Source: Bacteroidales bacterium (GTDB lineage: Bacteria; Bacteroidota; Bacteroidia; Bacteroidales; UBA7960). From it: a DNA stretch of 7,752 bases. Below are positions 5,970-7,752 of the stretch, piece after piece. The notes beneath the pieces are model-generated. The model was not told the origin of the DNA. It saw nothing but the letters and a program-made list of their open reading frames with translations, and ran no database searches. The stretch spans positions 1 through 7,752 of the forward strand of contig SLPR01000136.1 in the NCBI GenBank assembly GCA_007131895.1. The letters are read 5' to 3'. The stretch's first letter is position 1, and every line of letters starts with the position of its first letter. A program made the position numbers and the translations under genes.

Positions 5970-7409
5970 ATGAAAGTAAAGAATATACTTGCAGGTTTTT
6001 TAATTGCATTGGTTGCATCATTGTTAACCATTGTTGTATATAACGTATTTGATGATTCACCTACATTCAACACCCAAAATCAGTCAATTAATTCCGCCTT
6101 GACCAGGGTTTCTTCAGGTGATTTTGAGCCTGGCAGCCTAAACTTCACCTTTGCTGCCGAACGCACAGTTCATGGAGTAGTACATGTAAAAACGATACGG
6201 GAAAGAGAGGCCAGGGAAATACGTAATCCTTTGGAATTCTTTTTCGGACCCCGGGAAAGAGAAGAAGATCCTGCACCTGATATTGGTTTTGGTTCTGGCG
6301 TCATTGTCAGCGAGAATGGATATATCGTTACCAATTATCATGTTATTTCAGGTGCAGATGAAATCGAGGTGACGTTAAATGACCAGCGTAACTATGTTGC
6401 ACAAGTGGAAGGTATTGATCCGGATACAGATATAGCCCTGCTAAAGATTGACGAAACGAATCTGCCTCATATCCTGTTTGGCGATTCCGATGCTTTAAAA
6501 TTAGGTGATTGGGTATTGGCAGTGGGTAATCCTTTTGGCTTAACTTCTTCGGTAACTGCAGGAATCATAAGTGCAAAAGAAAGGACCCTGGGCGTTTTGC
6601 GCGGAAGCGAAATGCCTATTGAATCATTTTTGCAAACAGATGCAGCGGTAAATGTTGGAAATAGTGGCGGGGCCCTTGTGAATCTGAAGGGTGAACTGGT
6701 AGGCGTACCTACTTTGATTCTCTCACCTACACGCACGAATATAGGTAACGCCTTTGCTGTTCCTTCATCCATTGTAGAAAGAGTAGTCGAAAATATCATC
6801 GAATACGGAGAAGTAAGAAGAGGTATTCTTGGTGTATCTATCCGGGAAGTTACAGCGCAACTGGTTTCTGAGAAAGGGATAGAGAAGATCGAAGGGGTTT
6901 ACGTAGAGGAAGTAATTAATGGCAGTGCGGCTGATCAGGCTGGAATACGACGGGGAGATGTCATTGTTGAAGTTGAAGGAAATGAAACTGACAGTCCAGG
7001 CGAATTACAGCGATACATTAGCCGCCATCAACCCGGAGACAGAGTTGCCATTCAAATAAAAAGAAATGGAGTCGCTATGGAATTTACAGCACAATTGCTT
7101 GATAGAGAAGAACAACATAAACTTATCAGACAACAGACCGAAACCCTTATGGGCGGAACCTTTAAGATGGTACCACAAGAACTGCAGGAAAGCCTTGGTT
7201 TGCCAGGTGGAGTGCAGGTAACCGAACTTGAATCCGGTCCACTAAAAGCAACAGGTATGCAAGAAGGATTCATAATCGTTGCCATTAATAAGCGTATTAT
7301 CACCGAACCCATGCATGTTGTTCGTCTGCTGGAAGATTATTCAGGCAATGTATATATTGAAGGTGTTTATCCTGATGGAAGAAGATCTGTATATGCTTTC
7401 AGTATATGA
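5970..7409 (+). CDS. htrA: HtrA/DegP-type periplasmic serine endoprotease with two PDZ domains
   Basis: A 479-residue envelope quality-control protease that degrades misfolded periplasmic proteins. A basic N terminus (MKVK) and a hydrophobic helix (about 6-26) lack a clear signal-peptidase site, so it may be membrane-anchored. The trypsin-like domain (about 60-280) shows H124 in TNYHVI, D154 in DPDTDIALL and S232 in GNSGG, so the catalytic triad is intact. An acidic and basic insert containing NPLEFFFG (86-93) lies before the core and corresponds to the family's LA loop. PDZ1 spans about 284-377 (YVEEVINGSAADQAGIRRGD) and PDZ2 about 391-476, ending with the family-like EGVYPDGRRSVYAFSI. Length is normal for two-PDZ members. 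Near the active site it has NVGNSGG rather than NPGNSGG and GVPTLI where GINTAI is usual, which could alter specificity. It is preceded by a strong Shine-Dalgarno sequence and appears to be its own unit. Whether it is nearer DegP, DegQ or DegS in role cannot be told. Confidence 0.95.
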   Translation: MKVKNILAGFLIALVASLLTIVVYNVFDDSPTFNTQNQSINSALTRVSSGDFEPGSLNFTFAAERTVHGVVHVKTIREREAREIRNPLEFFFGPREREEDPAPDIGFGSGVIVSENGYIVTNYHVISGADEIEVTLNDQRNYVAQVEGIDPDTDIALLKIDETNLPHILFGDSDALKLGDWVLAVGNPFGLTSSVTAGIISAKERTLGVLRGSEMPIESFLQTDAAVNVGNSGGALVNLKGELVGVPTLILSPTRTNIGNAFAVPSSIVERVVENIIEYGEVRRGILGVSIREVTAQLVSEKGIEKIEGVYVEEVINGSAADQAGIRRGDVIVEVEGNETDSPGELQRYISRHQPGDRVAIQIKRNGVAMEFTAQLLDREEQHKLIRQQTETLMGGTFKMVPQELQESLGLPGGVQVTELESGPLKATGMQEGFIIVAINKRIITEPMHVVRLLEDYSGNVYIEGVYPDGRRSVYAFSI

Positions 7410-7561
7410 TTTGTCAGCAAATTCAGAGATACATTTTTTTAATGTGTCAACGAAAAATCACCCTGGAAAAGGCCGGATGGCGTCTGCACTGTTTTGTTGC
7501 CCTGAAGGTTTACCGGATAAAGAATAAAAACAGGTTGTTAGCCCATAAGGCTGAAGTATAA
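7406..7561 (+). CDS. Possible 51-residue ORF overlapping the htrA stop
   Basis: An ATG at 7406 overlaps the htrA TGA in the arrangement ATGA (7406-7409) and opens a frame to a TAA at 7559-7561. A second in-frame ATG is at 7442. The predicted peptide (starting MICQQIQRYIFLM) is basic toward its end and contains two tryptophan- or cysteine-bearing stretches, but I recognise no family. The overlap would allow translational coupling with htrA. Against it, the peptide has no clear helix or membrane pattern, and a 51-codon frame is expected by chance at this frequency. I regard it as a weak candidate only. Confidence 0.18.
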   Translation: MICQQIQRYIFLMCQRKITLEKAGWRLHCFVALKVYRIKNKNRLLAHKAEV

Positions 7562-7582
7562 ACTAAAAAAGCCTCAAAGAAA

Positions 7583-7752
7583 ATGAAAATGTTAGCGCAT
7601 CAAAAAACAGTACTCCGGAATGTTTGCCATGATAAAGAACTATTTAAGAAGGAACTTTACAAATGTCTGGCATGGTTGGAAAAGGAAGAAGTTGAAGAGC
7701 TTGTGGAATGGTTGAAAAGTAACTATTGGAATACAAACAGCAGGGAGATTAC
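7583..7752 (+). CDS. Small hypothetical protein, 3' end beyond the window
   Basis: An ATG at 7583 opens a frame that is still open at the window edge, giving at least 56 residues. An in-frame stop (7559-7561) shortly upstream and the absence of other start codons between support this start; an alternative ATG is at 7589. The peptide is charged and helical-looking: ELFKKELYKCLAWLEKEEVE (about residues 20-39), then ELVEWLKSNYWN with regularly spaced W and L residues. There is no signal peptide, membrane segment or catalytic motif. I recall similar short helical proteins of unknown function in Bacteroidota, but I assign no name. It lies 173 bases after htrA on the same strand; no terminator was recognised between them, so co-transcription is possible. 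There is no Shine-Dalgarno sequence. Confidence 0.55.
   Translation, partial: MKMLAHQKTVLRNVCHDKELFKKELYKCLAWLEKEEVEELVEWLKSNYWNTNSREI

Noticed and set aside
6467..6799. 110-codon minus-strand frame within htrA
   Set aside because: It is entirely antisense to the conserved protease core; this is a shadow of strong coding sequence.
1696..7409. A regulated intramembrane proteolysis cascade formed by HtrA (as site-1) and M50 (as site-2)
   Set aside because: The genes are more than 3 kb apart in separate units, no anti-sigma or sigma factor is nearby, the M50 protein is the CBS type and not RseP, and the HtrA has two PDZ domains unlike DegS.
7279..7527. 82-codon plus-strand frame overlapping the end of htrA
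   Set aside because: Most of it lies inside htrA in another frame, and the remainder has no protein-like pattern or start context.
1..7752. CRISPR arrays, tRNA or rRNA genes, intact transposase genes
   Set aside because: No regularly spaced direct repeats, no cloverleaf or rRNA-like sequence and no transposase-like frame were seen on either strand.

Overview
The window reads as ordinary chromosomal DNA of a Bacteroidota bacterium, probably a Bacteroidales or Marinilabiliales-like lineage. This rests on an AT-rich composition, start codons that mostly lack a Shine-Dalgarno sequence, a TTTG...nAnnTTTG promoter-like pair before polX, and protein forms typical of that phylum. The phylum assignment is inference; no rRNA or marker gene is present. 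I see five complete genes, one gene running off the right edge, and long intergenic spaces. There is no tRNA, rRNA, CRISPR array, intact insertion sequence or phage gene.

Layout from left to right. Bases 1-693 hold no convincing gene but carry several inverted repeats, one of which (48-171) looks like a small terminal-inverted-repeat element. A class I SAM-dependent methyltransferase follows (694-1506, +); its stop codon lies inside a hairpin terminator. Next is a site-2 (M50) membrane metalloprotease with two C-terminal CBS domains (1696-2781, +). It converges on a short MgtC/SapB-family membrane protein (2878-3339, -). The MgtC-like gene is divergent from polX (3734-5452, +), a complete PolX with an HhH region, a family X polymerase domain and a PHP domain. 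A 517-base spacer with several dyads precedes an HtrA/DegP-type serine protease with two PDZ domains (5970-7409, +), the only gene with a perfect Shine-Dalgarno sequence. A tiny ORF overlaps its stop (ATGA), and a small hypothetical gene starts at 7583 and leaves the window.

The genes appear to be independent transcription units: neighbours are separated by about 95-520 bases, one pair converges and one diverges, and no shared pathway is evident. Loosely they are housekeeping and stress functions: DNA repair (PolX), envelope protein quality control (HtrA), membrane proteolysis (M50-CBS) and membrane homeostasis (MgtC-like). I found no coherent new multi-gene system. The more unusual signals are in the spacers: paired degenerate repeats (about 239-290 with 1580-1626; 440-458 with 3436-3454), TGGGGAA/TTCCCCA-containing segments, and long dyads. 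These could be decayed mobile-element ends or regulatory structures. Three genes (methyltransferase, M50, polX) should start downstream of the longest possible open frame.
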